A stretch of 64,000 bases of DNA from Kappaphycus alvarezii (lineage: Eukaryota > Rhodophyta > Florideophyceae > Gigartinales > Solieriaceae): positions 310,001 through 374,000 of the forward strand of contig NADL03000571.1 in NCBI GenBank assembly GCA_002205965.3. The letters run 5' to 3'. Below are positions 11,576-21,454 of the stretch, piece by piece; the first letter of the stretch is position 1, and each line of letters starts with the position of its first letter. The notes under the pieces are model-generated. The model did no database searches and was not told where the DNA came from. It worked only from the letters and a program-made list of their open reading frames with translations. Made by a program: the position numbers and the translations under genes.

Positions 11576-14431
11576 TTGCAAAAAAATAAGAATATGTCAA
11601 ATTCCATATATGAAGATGTGAGCACGACGGAAGAGGTCCTTCAAAATATTGAGGTTGAGGATCAAGAAGAAAAAGGGCGCCAAATGGCAGAAATCCAAGG
11701 AAAAGTGCAGCACCTTCCCGCCCGCCTCACTGAAAATATCCGACATGTTAACATCTTCCGAAGTAATTGCATGGAGCGTTTCAGATTTAAGACAAGCAAG
11801 TGTACCGGTTACTCACTCGTTCGAACTTACCGACACTCAACCGATTTACCACAAGCCTAGACGTCAACCGCCAAAATATGACCAATTTATCTCAGAAAAT
11901 GTTACAAGTATGCTGAAAAATGATATTATTCGACCAGTTTCATCCCCATGGTCGTTTCCAGTTGTGGTCGCACCAAAGAAGGATGGAAAGCTGCGTTTTT
12001 GCGTCGATTACCGACAACTGAACCAGAGAATGATACCCGATCGATTTCCGATTCCGAACATGGAGGAGATCCTCGAGGACCTGAAGGACGGGAGATATTT
12101 CACCTCAATTGACCTTTACACTGGCTATTGGCAGATTCCATTGGATGAAAAATGTAAGGAAAAAACAACCTTTACCAGCAAAGCCGGTACGTTCAGGTTC
12201 GAAGTGATGCCTTTTGGTCTCATGAATGCACCAGCTACATTCCAAAGAATGATGAACGAGGTTTTGAAAGGACTTCCATTCGCAAGAGTCTATATCGATG
12301 ATGTCGTCATATTCTCAGAAACATTGGATCAGCACATCTCGCACGTCAAGACAGTTGTGGAGAGGATATCGGAGTATAGCTTGAAAATTAAGTTGAGCAA
12401 ATGCTTCTTTGCGAAAACTTCTATCCAATTACTCGGTCATATCGTCGACCAAGAGGGAATTAGAGTGGATCCAGAGAAAACGAAAAAAATAAAGTTGGCA
12501 CCAAGGCCCGCTTCAAAGACGGAGGTCCGAAGCTTCTTAGGACTGGCCTCATATTACAGAAGATTTATCAAAGATTTCGCCAAGACTGCAGCACCGTTAC
12601 ATGCCAGCACTACGAAGAACGGAAAATTTTACTGGAACAAGGAAATGGAAACTGCATTTCAGGAGCTTAAAGATAAGCTATGTGTCCCCCAGTTCTCATG
12701 TACCCAGATTTCAAGAGACCATTCGTTGTGGAGACAGATGCCTCAGAACGGTCTTTGGGTGCCGTTTTGTCCCAAAAAGATGAAAACGGAAGACTACACC
12801 CTGTTCAATTCGCAAGCCGAACTCTGAATGATGCGGAAAAGAGATACTCAGTCTGCGAGAAAGAAGCGCTAGCTGTCGTCTTCGCGCTGAAAAAGTTTCG
12901 CGTATACCTTTTATCACTCGAGAAATTTGTCTTGATAACTGATCACCAGGCACTTAAAACAGCATTCCAAAAGAAGGATGTACATCACCGCTTGGCCCGA
13001 TGGCTCGACATTTTCGCAGAATATCGGTTTGAAATTGTGTATAGACCCGGACGCAATAATCAGCCTGCCGATTACCTATCCCGCTTGAGGGACGCACTGA
13101 TTCCAAATGAAAAAGCTTCGGAGGACATCGTCGGAGTCGCCGAGTTGCAGTTGCCGAACGATAACGAGTACGAAGCTAATATTCACGGACTGATCAAATT
13201 CCTCGATGGACTAGAAATGAGAAAGGTTGATCTTGAACACAGAAATTGGGTACGCAGGAATCAAAAGGCTTTTACATTGTGGAATGGGAAACTCTTCCGG
13301 CACACTAAAGCCGGTCCCCGACTAGTGGCCCCTTTGAAAGAAAGAATGAAGATCTTGAGGACTTTCCATGATGAGCTAGGGCATTGGGATCTCGAAACAA
13401 CCAAAAAATTCGTAACTGAGAGATTCTGGTGGCCCGGTATCCATAAGGACGTCTATAATTTCGTGAAAAGCTGCGACAACTGCCAAAAATTCACTCCAAT
13501 ACGGAAGTATAAGACAACTCTAAGTTTTCCAGTTTCCGGTCTCTTTGAAACCTTCTCAATTGACTTCGCGGGCCCGTTCAAGGAAACTTCTTCCGGAAAC
13601 AAATATCTCCTTATAGGGGTGGAACATCTTACTGGATGGCCAATAGCAGTTGCAGTTGAGGAGGCAAATGCTGAGGTGGTACTGAGATTCATCGAAAAAG
13701 AAATAATTGAACCGTTTGGTCTTCCAAAAAGGATCATCTCGGATAACGCCCTTTGTTTTACTGCAACTTCACTGCTTCGTTTTTTGGAAGAGAAAGGGAT
13801 TCAGCTGAAGACCGTTCTCGCATACGCTCCTATGTCCAACGGGAAAGCGGAGAGGATGGTTGGAACCATCAAACGAGCAATATCGAAAACTATGTCGGAG
13901 AATGAAATCCAGTGGGAAGATGCCTTACCAAAAGTGTTATACGGCTACCGTCGAAGAAGAGGAAGAAATGGACGCTCACCATTCGAGCTAATGTACGGAA
14001 GGGCTCCTAGAATGTTACAGAGAGACATGGAAACAAATATTATCGATGAAGAGAGTAGGGAAGTTGAACTACTGGCCACCGAAGGCTGGAGATCACACCG
14101 CGCGCTAACACAGACAAGAAATAAGGATGCAGAACCTGCAGTCAGAACCTTTTCAGTTGGCTCTAAAGTACTTGTAGTACATGGAAAAGCAATGCAGCAG
14201 GCTGTGAAGTGGCCGGCCTTCCAAACCAAGTACTCGAACCCTTGCATCGTCACGGAGGAAAGACACCCGCACTATCAGCTCTGTTCAAGCTCAGGGAAGA
14301 GATCAAGGAGGGCCATCCATGCACGTCGTCTGGTCCCTTACCATCAGAGGCCTGAAGAATTCCTTCTCACACAGGACTATGCGCAACCACGGGGCATACT
14401 CATCTTTAACTATAGAATGATTCCTATGGGA
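11576..14431 (+). CDS. Gypsy copy B pol: RT, RNase H, integrase region
   Basis: RT spans about 11,900-12,600: FPVVVAPKKDGKLRFCVDYR, then the palm motif YIDDVVIF at about 12,292, and the connection SFLGLASYYRRFI. RNase H spans about 12,715-13,090, with ETDASERSLGAVLSQ and later ITDHQALK. Integrase spans about 13,360-14,240: an HHCC-type start (HWDLETTKKF to CDNCQKF), then the DDE core with SIDFAGPF, ISDNALCF and SNGKAERMVGTIKR. The domain order and the [F/Y]xDD box are those of Ty3/gypsy. The region is one of the breaks-bearing parts of a nearly whole element. Confidence 0.9.
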
Positions 14432-15514
14432 GGAAAAAGGGCCTGGGAATGGATCATCTCGGTTACGCGGGACTACTACGAACTCCACGTAATCATCCAT
14501 TTCTACATTAATATATGCCTATGTTTTCGTACGTTGAACGGACCATTGCTACCTGAAGAAGATTTCCGACTATTAATAAGAGTTCTATTTTCATTCCAAA
14601 ACGGAAGGTTCACGGAAGCAGGTCCAGAGTTTGTGGAGGTAATATATCATTACTCTATAGGAAGATATGGAATGGTAGCTGCTGGAGACTTGTCGCAAAC
14701 GTATCTGAATATTATCCGTCCAATTTACGTATTTCTCAAGAACAACCAAGACGTGCGACTGAGAGGTTACGCCTTACCCCCGGATATGGAATACAGGCTG
14801 GTCCCGTATCCTCTATGGGAACCTTACGTTTCTCCGCCACAAATTGGGAACGTTGGAGGCGGCGAGGATCCTCCTGAAGCAGTGATGATGACCAGAGGAG
14901 GACCTTCAGGAGACAACAACCCGCCCAGAAGAGGTTCCGGTCGTCCCCCGAGAGGACCTCGTGCAGGTCCCAGTACGTCAGGAGCTGGTCGCGGCCATTC
15001 ATCGGGACCGTCCACCACAACTTCATCTCTAGCTCTCCTTCACAACCATGCACAGCATACAGTCGGAAGAAGAAGATTATCTTTTTGGCTGCGCAATATC
15101 TCCGAGGATGCGAACGATGCGCAGGTCATTTCTTATTTCATGATAAGCATCTGTTTATGTTTTAGGGCGCTACATGGACCGCACTTATCTTACGAAGATT
15201 CGTTCTTGATGATGCGCGTCTTCTTTTCTTATCGGCATCCATTCCTCCGGCATCTTCCAGAAGAGTTTGCATATCACATATATTTTTTCACTCTTGGAAG
15301 ATTCGGAAGAGTCACGGAAGAAGAATGTATTCAACCCCACCTCGATGTTATCAAACCAATATATGAGGCTATGCTACAAAGTGAGGTACCAGTAATGCGA
15401 ACCTACTTTTTAGAGCATCATATTGGTAATCAGTTGCATCCGTACCCGTTTGAGAGACCATACATTTTATCAATAAGACAGCGAACACTAACGGAAGCAG
15501 AAGAAGAGCAGTGA
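14432..15514 (+). CDS. Gypsy copy B: C-terminal extension with tandemly duplicated domain of unknown function
   Basis: After integrase the frame continues for about 360 codons. Unit 1 is at 14,432-14,830 and unit 2 at 15,064-15,469, each about 133-136 residues. They align end to end: ICLCFRTLNGPLLPEED against ICLCFRALHGPHLSYED; then RVLFSF against RVFFSY; GRYGMVAA against GRFGRVTE; IIRPIY against VIKPIY; and PYPLWEPY against PYPFERPY. Between them (14,831-15,060) is a low-complexity linker rich in Gly, Pro, Ser, Arg and Thr. Predicted character is mostly helical with hydrophobic blocks, and no membrane segment or signal peptide is clear. I do not recognise the fold. It could be an extra structural, envelope-like or host-interaction part, but no evidence favours one. 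Confidence 0.8.
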   Translation, partial: GKRAWEWIISVTRDYYELHVIIHFYINICLCFRTLNGPLLPEEDFRLLIRVLFSFQNGRFTEAGPEFVEVIYHYSIGRYGMVAAGDLSQTYLNIIRPIYVFLKNNQDVRLRGYALPPDMEYRLVPYPLWEPYVSPPQIGNVGGGEDPPEAVMMTRGGPSGDNNPPRRGSGRPPRGPRAGPSTSGAGRGHSSGPSTTTSSLALLHNHAQHTVGRRRLSFWLRNISEDANDAQVISYFMISICLCFRALHGPHLSYEDSFLMMRVFFSYRHPFLRHLPEEFAYHIYFFTLGRFGRVTEEECIQPHLDVIKPIYEAMLQSEVPVMRTYFLEHHIGNQLHPYPFERPYILSIRQRTLTEAEEEQ

Positions 15515-15547
15515 CGAGTCGGGACGTTCGTCTTGAGCGAGAGGGCG

Positions 15548-16263
15548 TGATGTGCGCAAATTCGCACACGAAAAAAATCTAGATGAGGACCATGATTGTA
15601 TACAGTATCGGAATTGGGAAGATATTTTTACAGTTTTTGAATTTGCAAGATATTTTTAATTTGGGTGAGTGTGGCAAATTCATCGGTTGATTTTTTCATT
15701 TTAGGACACGCTGTCATAGTAGATGTCAGTACAGTTCCAGGTTGTGGGTGATACTACAAGTAGCTCTGAAAGGTCTATATAATGGCCACATCAATTCCCA
15801 CCCCTGGCCGATGGGTGGCTGGCATGGGTATGGCACCTAGATATTTACCTTGAGGAAATATCTTCTAATAGTCTCTCTGGTTCACACGATTACCGTGAAT
15901 ACATTTTATGGTTATTAGTATGTTTGTTTGAGACTTTTGGGTAGCCAAAAGTCTATATAAGCCGAGTAAACTGCTTCCTTTAGTGGAGGTGAAGCAAGTT
16001 GGCAGACAACTTCAAGCCAAGTCCCGAGTAGTAGGAAGTTGAGAGTCAACTTCAGACCCAAGAAAACTTTTTCTTACGCTAGTCGCAGAGCGTCGGTGGT
16101 AGACCCTGCCCCTTTTATACTTGCTTGTAGCTTTCAACTCTCTTCTATATACACTCCCTTTTGTTCGTTCAACAATACCACGGTAGCACTTTTGTCGCTC
16201 GCAACACCTCCTTCTCAGGGTAATTGGTTCTGAGGATCTCTTCCCGCCGATTTACCCCTATCA
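15548..16263 (+). repeat. 3' LTR of gypsy copy B
   Basis: The LTR is 716 bp, with the same TGATG...CTATCA ends and about 99% identity to the 5' LTR. The purine-rich GAGCGAGAGGGCG just before it (about 15,535-15,547) is the likely polypurine tract. It abuts the foldback element on its right. Confidence 0.92.
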
Positions 16264-16266
16264 GTA

Positions 16267-17237
16267 GCCTTGTAAAGCGGTAAAGAAATGACAAAGGACA
16301 GTGAATGGATAGAATATATTCATGTGGCGGTTTGAAGCCATAGTTGTAGATTGTGCTGATTGATGGGTAAAGATGTAAAGTAAAAGAAAAAGAAGTTGGC
16401 AGAGGCGGGCTGGAGAGAAGTATAGCGCAATGGGAAGCGAGGCCGATGACGAGTTTGAGGGGTAGCAAAGGGCAATTTATATCCACTGAGTCGTCCTAGA
16501 ATTACAACTGGTTGCTTTTTAGACTACTGTTGGTAAATCACTGACAGGTGCTAGGGTCCTCGACTTACACTCGGTTCTGGACTTGCAGCACTGGTTAAAT
16601 TATGCCAGTATCTCTCCTTTCGAATTGGTTTTCTTCTTTGCATTACTAGTTCGTTTTAACTGTGAAGAGAGGAGATGAAATTTACGCATTATTTATCAAG
16701 AAACTCGACCTCAAGGGGCCGTTCTTGCGGCTAGGATGCCTGTTTTCCTCTTTCTGATCTACCGGTACATCAGATGAGCTTGGAATTTACAACTACACAA
16801 CTTCCACCACAAACCTCTCCGCCTTTCACCATTCCGAAGGCTTGCTGTAAACACATCCCCTGCTTAGAAAATCAATTCGAATGGAGAGATGCTGACATAA
16901 TTTATCCAGAACTGTAAGTCGAGAACCGAATGTAAGTCGAGGACCCTAGCACCTGTAGGCGATTTGTCAACAGTTTTCGAAAAGCAACCGGTTGCAATTT
17001 TAGAACGACACGGTGGCTATAAATTGCTCTCTGCCACCCCCTCAAAATCTTCACCGACCCCACTTCCCATTGCGCTATACTTCTTTCCTCCAATCCGCCT
17101 CTGTCAACTTCTTTTTCTTCTAATTTACATCTTTTCCCATCCATCAGCATAATTCACAGTCATGGCTACAAACCGCCACATGAACATATTCTACCCTTTC
17201 ACTATCCTTTGTCATTTCTTTTCCACTTTACAAGGAC
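16267..17237. repeat. Foldback element with ~365-bp inverted arms
   Basis: The left arm (about 16,267-16,632) is the reverse complement of the right arm (about 16,870-17,237) at roughly 85% identity, with matching outer ends CCTTGTAAAG and CTTTACAAGG. A non-repeated centre of about 240 bp separates them. Read outside to inside, both arms can encode the similar stretch ARVLDLHSVLDLQ-x-W-x-NY-x-SISPFEL, so the arms may derive from coding DNA duplicated in inverted orientation. No target duplication is visible, because a gypsy LTR abuts the left end. It could be a MITE or foldback transposon, or an inverted duplication of part of a larger element. Confidence 0.75.
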
Positions 17238-17453
17238 GAGGAGGATGAGGGGCAACGAGGTATGGGAAGTGTTGAATAGTGGAATGTATGGAACAAGTGG
17301 TACCGTCGATGGAACCGAATGGATATAACTTTATTAGTTTAGATATCTCCCAGGAGGAAAAAGACAGTTATGAGCCGTTCGCAGATATTTGCGGCGACCG
17401 CTTGGACAGCATGGATATTTTAGAGGAGGTATTGGATATGAGTTTTAGAAAAT
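17238..17453 (+). pseudogene. 3' end of acidic ORF of the short-LTR gypsy subfamily
   Basis: This is a fossil coding end that lies 18 bp before a short LTR. After an acidic DEEDEG stretch it shows MEQVVPSMEPNG, then SLDISQE and FADICGD, ending at a stop codon at 17,451-17,453. The same order of blocks is found on the minus strand at 54,940-55,161. The foldback element interrupts it on the left. Function is unknown. It occupies the place where copies A and B carry the duplicated-domain extension. Confidence 0.65.
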
Positions 17454-17471
17454 GAAATAAGAGGACCTCAT

Positions 17472-17903
17472 TGATTGTTAGTTTCTTAAGTATCGTTTGG
17501 TTAAGAGTATATCGTCCACAGATATTATTTCTATGCATTTCCTGTTAACTTTTGTAGTTTTTTTCGGACCTTAGCGGTAGCTAAAAGTCTATATAAGCTG
17601 AGTAAACTACTTCTTTTGGAGAGGTCAAGCAAGTTGGCAGACAACTTCATGTCCAGTCCCAAATAGTTAGGAAGTTGAGAGTCAACTTCAGACCCAAGAA
17701 GCATTTATTTTACGCGAGTCACTGAGCATAGGTGATAGACCCAGCGGTTTCCATACTTGCTTGTAGCCCACTCAATTGTCTTCCCTATCCACTCCTTTTT
17801 GTTCGTTCAACTATACCACGGTATCAATTTTGTCGCTTGCAACACCTCCTTCTTGGGTTAGTTGGTTCTGAGTACCCCTCTTCCCAAGAATTTGCCACTA
17901 TCA
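17472..17903 (+). repeat. Short LTR (432 bp), diverged gypsy subfamily
   Basis: It begins TGATTGTTAG and ends GCCACTATCA. From about 17,570 onward it aligns with the last ~340 bp of the copy B LTR, including the TATA box and both AAGTTG/CAACTT hairpins. Before that it matches only the LTR at 54 kb. Divergence from copy B is substantial, so this is an older insertion. It is probably the 3' LTR of an element otherwise lost or displaced. Confidence 0.75.
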
Positions 17904-18230
17904 GGAGCCTTGGAAGTATTAGCATGCGGAGGAGCCATAGTGGAAATAATGATTATGACAAGGACACTTCTATTGCTGCTTAATGTTGATATTCCGCTCT
18001 TTGTTGCACTTGACTCGAAAGACTTGTCCACTCATAATTAACACAGCAAAAAGCGTCGACAAGTCTTTCTGTGCTGACGTCGCAGTGATTCGTTACGAAT
18101 ATGAAATGGATGGAGTACGGAATTTTCTCCGGACACCTGGCCGAGAGAACTTGGCTGACCCTTGGACGAAGGCTGATAGCGCGCTCTGGGATTCGCTTCA
18201 ACTTCTGCTTGCGACCACCCTCTTCTAACG
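17904..18230 (+). mobile_element. Fragment of a Ty1/copia-type pol (RNase H end), second lineage
   Basis: The reading shows SVDKSFCADVAVIRYEYE and then FLRTPGRENLADPWTK and a leucine-rich tail. This matches the C-terminal end of copia-type RNase H, where an ID-x-A-x-IR block is followed by the (P/N)ADxxTK signature. It differs from the copia element at 41-49 kb, so it is a separate lineage. It is a short fossil with about one or two breaks and no LTR identified. Confidence 0.6.
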
Positions 18231-19394
18231 TCAACCTGTAACTCGCTGTCCAGATTGGCCGATAGACCGCTCTGGTAATAAGAAAACTCCGCTTAAGTGG
18301 ACTCTTATGTAATTAAGGTGACGCAGTTGTTTTGGTGTATTGTACGCGACTGCTGAAAAGAATAGTACGGACTATGCGACAATGTATTCCGTTTGACCGG
18401 GAGAGGTTGTAGATAGGTGAGAAAGAGGGTAACTAGGTGTCATTGGTGCGCATCGGTTGTTGTTACATGTGAATTCATGTCAGGGACAATATAAACAGCG
18501 TAGTTTCAACTCCATTTTGCTGTAAACTTCCATCGCATCTCAGCCCTACGAACTTTCATAGTAAAACAAACCGATGTTCCCCTCTGTTTGACTACGGTAT
18601 TGGATGCTATCATCGTAGCGGAATATTCGCGCGACAAACAGATCGATAGATATGTTTCGATACAGCACTATGGGGCCTCCAGAGGATGTCATTGAAGCTC
18701 TGCATTGGTGGTCCAATGTCAGTGGAAGTCTGAGTGGCTCTGTCAATCCATACGTCCAGTGGAAGTAGGGGCAGCCGGATCTGATACGGCACTAGGTAGC
18801 CTCCACGCGATGAAAGTTATGCCCAGCATCAGTACCATTCGAAGTATTGACGCTCTGCCAATTAGTGCAAAACATGAACAGCTGGTAATTGGCTGACGGT
18901 GAAACGGAAGAAATAGACGGTATTCGGCCAGTCAGCTAAGAAAACACTTCAAAACGAAAAACGAAGCAATAAATACTGCGAACAAAAAGGGCGACGCAAA
19001 AGAAGAAACAACTATTACCGCTACAGATTAGGTACCAATAGGCCTTAGTATCATAGGAAAAGAAGCTACTTGCTCAATCAGCCAAACCAGCAGAAGACAC
19101 AGGTGAGACTGCCGATCGATAACAAAAAGCTAGATCAGATACGCACGCAGAGTAAAACTACATCCCAGCACAGTCTTCGCCACTCAACCGACAAGGGCCG
19201 CAGCGAGCAGCCCACTACGCGCACTCGAGCAAAAAGGTTTACAATATATCCCAAAGTTTCCAAGACAATCACAGTTGACTCAAAAAGGTGTGCCGCTATA
19301 GTAATGGAGGAAGCGGTAGATGTTTACGAGTTTTACATGTACAGTACAGTATTAGACAGAAGCCTGTGAAAGGCACACAGAAGTTAGCTCTGCA
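18231..19394. other. Unassigned region
   Basis: No ORF above about 100 codons and no recognisable homology. A CAATATAAACAG TATA-like site near 18,487, shortly after the copia-type scrap, could belong to a decayed LTR, but no repeat partner was found. Confidence 0.5.
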
Positions 19395-20500
19395 TGTGTG
19401 CGGTGGAAGAAGAAATGTCGCTTCTGCATCACTTGGAGACTAAACACAATGGTAAAGGAACTATAAAGAAGTCATTAATTTCGTCATTTCCAGAAGGAGG
19501 ATGATAGGGCAGTTTACTTCGACGTTTGACATTTCTAGTTGGGAGAATACAACCCGAGTCTCGAGAGAAGGAAAGGAGAAACCTGAAATGATTCTGTGCC
19601 TCTTTGACCCTGTGACTACATCAACGGATAAACAATGTCAATTTTTAGAGTGTTGCTTTGCACTGTACTGAAATGGTGTTGTGCTGGCATAGCCACTTCA
19701 CTTGATGTCTAAATTGACACTATCTATTATCCTGAAAACGTTTGAAATACATTAGAGAATAGCCGAACAGCATTTTCAAGACCTAAAGATCCAAATTTTT
19801 TGTTCTTTTCATTTAGCAAGTTTTAAGTAAGGAACATTTGCAAATAGTATTCAATGATCTCCACTTCTTTTTACTTGCAGGTGATAACATGTTGGTCTTT
19901 TGAGTACAAGACGAGAGTGGCGTCGATGGAGCGCCGTTCCAGAAAATACATCGTGTAGATACAGGAAATTGAGCATACCGAGCGGAAAGCCAGGGCGGCA
20001 TTCTATGTATGGAAAGAAGTACACGTACAGCGGTGCGGACAAGGCATCGAAGAGAAAGGGAAAAGGAGGAATATGAGCCCATGGAGAGTATTTGTGATCG
20101 ACCTGGTACAGCTGCAGACAAAGTAGAACCAATCAGACAGTGAAAGTATAAGTTCATTTGTGGTCACAGATTGTAGCCTTTAACTGTGTGCGGCACAGAA
20201 CAATTACGGAAATGATAATAGCTGCCAGCGGCGAAGAACAGCTGCGCAAGGCGAAAGAAAAAAAGAATAAGGACATGTAGGAACTCTTTCAGGTAAAGAT
20301 AGAGGTAAATAGGTCAGAAGAGCGGCGAGAAAGCGGAAAAAAATTTCTGAGGCAACTCAAACGCCTTTGATTATATCCTCTTCTACAAGAAACCTGCGGC
20401 AATTTGAAAAGGGGAAGAGAACTGTTGTCAGACCCAATTTTACCACAAGAATAAAACATATGCAGTACATAGAAGTTCGAATCATTCAAAAATCAGTGGA
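19395..20500 (-). mobile_element. Old, AT-shifted copy of LINE-A (3' part)
   Basis: The segment aligns with 6,500-7,560. 'CTGCATCACTTGGAGACTAA' at about 19,420 matches the LINE-A 3' UTR. 'CATGTAGGAACTCTTTCAGG' near 20,275 corresponds to the region at 7,435. The minus frame at 20,132-19,851 retains SRLVLKRPTCYHLQVK where younger copies read a D-x-x-G-x-H-A-x-x-CKYK block. It is heavily mutated in all frames. Confidence 0.6.
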
Positions 20501-21454
20501 AAGAGGTCGGACGAAACTTTAAGAGAACTTGGGACCATTAAACATGAATAAGACGCTAGTCGCATCAAATTGCTCACATAAAAAGTAAAAGCATACTAAT
20601 ATTTTATATTCGCATCCTATGTAGTCACCACGATGCCTTCCACGGTGGAATCCTTGTTACAAAAAACACCTTGATAACTTCATACCAAGAGCGGTTCTTA
20701 TCACTACAATTCCCCAAAAAGCCACAATACACTTTGGAAGCCGTTCTGTTACTAGTTAAAGTCAGAACCTGAATATTTGATTCTTTGTATTCTATATGTG
20801 CTGAGTTTTTCCAACATGGAGTGTTTTGCGTAGAAATTTGTACCCTAAATATATATCCTTTGAAGAATTGTAGAAGGATTGATATTTATGTTTTTTTGGA
20901 GATTCCGATTGTTATTGTTCTTTTTCTAATGTTTGCAAGAATCAAAAATATAAACTTTGAAAATATTTTATATCTCTGCTTATGTTTTGGTAAAAAGCAA
21001 GAGCAAAGGGTGGTAGATTTTATATCCTTGCCAACCATTTGGTGTTTTAAATAAGAAATACAAACCCAATCTATTGCTTGATGGTCCGTAACTGGCAATG
21101 GACGCAAATTATGTTACGTATTTTGGTGTTTTTTGAAACCATATCCAAATGAAGAAGAGACAGATAAAATAACTTGAACTGCTTTTACGTTCGTTGTTTT
21201 GCATCTATTGGCTCTGAGGAAGAGCCAGTTCAAGGAACTACCAAGTTCGTTATGCCCGTAAGGCACAAATAGAGGATTAGTGCCTTCCTGAATTTCTACC
21301 CTTCAAAAACCCGCACTTTCAATTATTAAGAGAACCATCGTATGGTTCTTCGAAAACCAGAATCATTACAATATCTGAGTAAAAAAACAAATGTATAGCG
21401 AATATTGATATCCATATACACTGGGGAAATCTATTACAGGTCAAACCTCCGTTT
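20501..21454. other. Unassigned AT-rich region
   Basis: AT-rich DNA without a supported gene. It may include the decayed gag and 5' end of the ancient gypsy copy that follows, but I could not align it. Confidence 0.45.

Larger units (their letters stand above)
8747..16263 (+). mobile_element. Ty3/gypsy-type LTR retrotransposon, copy B (near-complete)
   Basis: The element is 7,517 bp. It has LTRs of 718 and 716 bp with about seven differences between them, mostly single-base length changes in short runs, so they are about 99% alike and the insertion is young. Order: 5' LTR, primer-binding region, gag with protease in the same reading frame, RT, RNase H, integrase, a long C-terminal extension with a duplicated domain, and 3' LTR. 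RT before integrase defines Ty3/gypsy order. No chromodomain is visible. The ends are TG...CA. The flanks GTATC(G) on the left and GTAGC(C) on the right resemble an imperfect 5-bp target duplication, but I am not certain. Reading frames are largely open, with about two or three breaks, so it looks nearly whole but not intact. Confidence 0.95.

Noticed and set aside
13945-14253. 102-codon minus frame repeated at 953-1,261
   Set aside because: Antisense of the integrase C-terminus in copies B and A.
21171-21260. GGCTCTGAGGAAGAGCC palindrome as a possible terminator or CRISPR-like repeat
   Set aside because: Single short inverted repeat in AT-rich eukaryotic DNA. No array, no repeats with spacers anywhere in the window.
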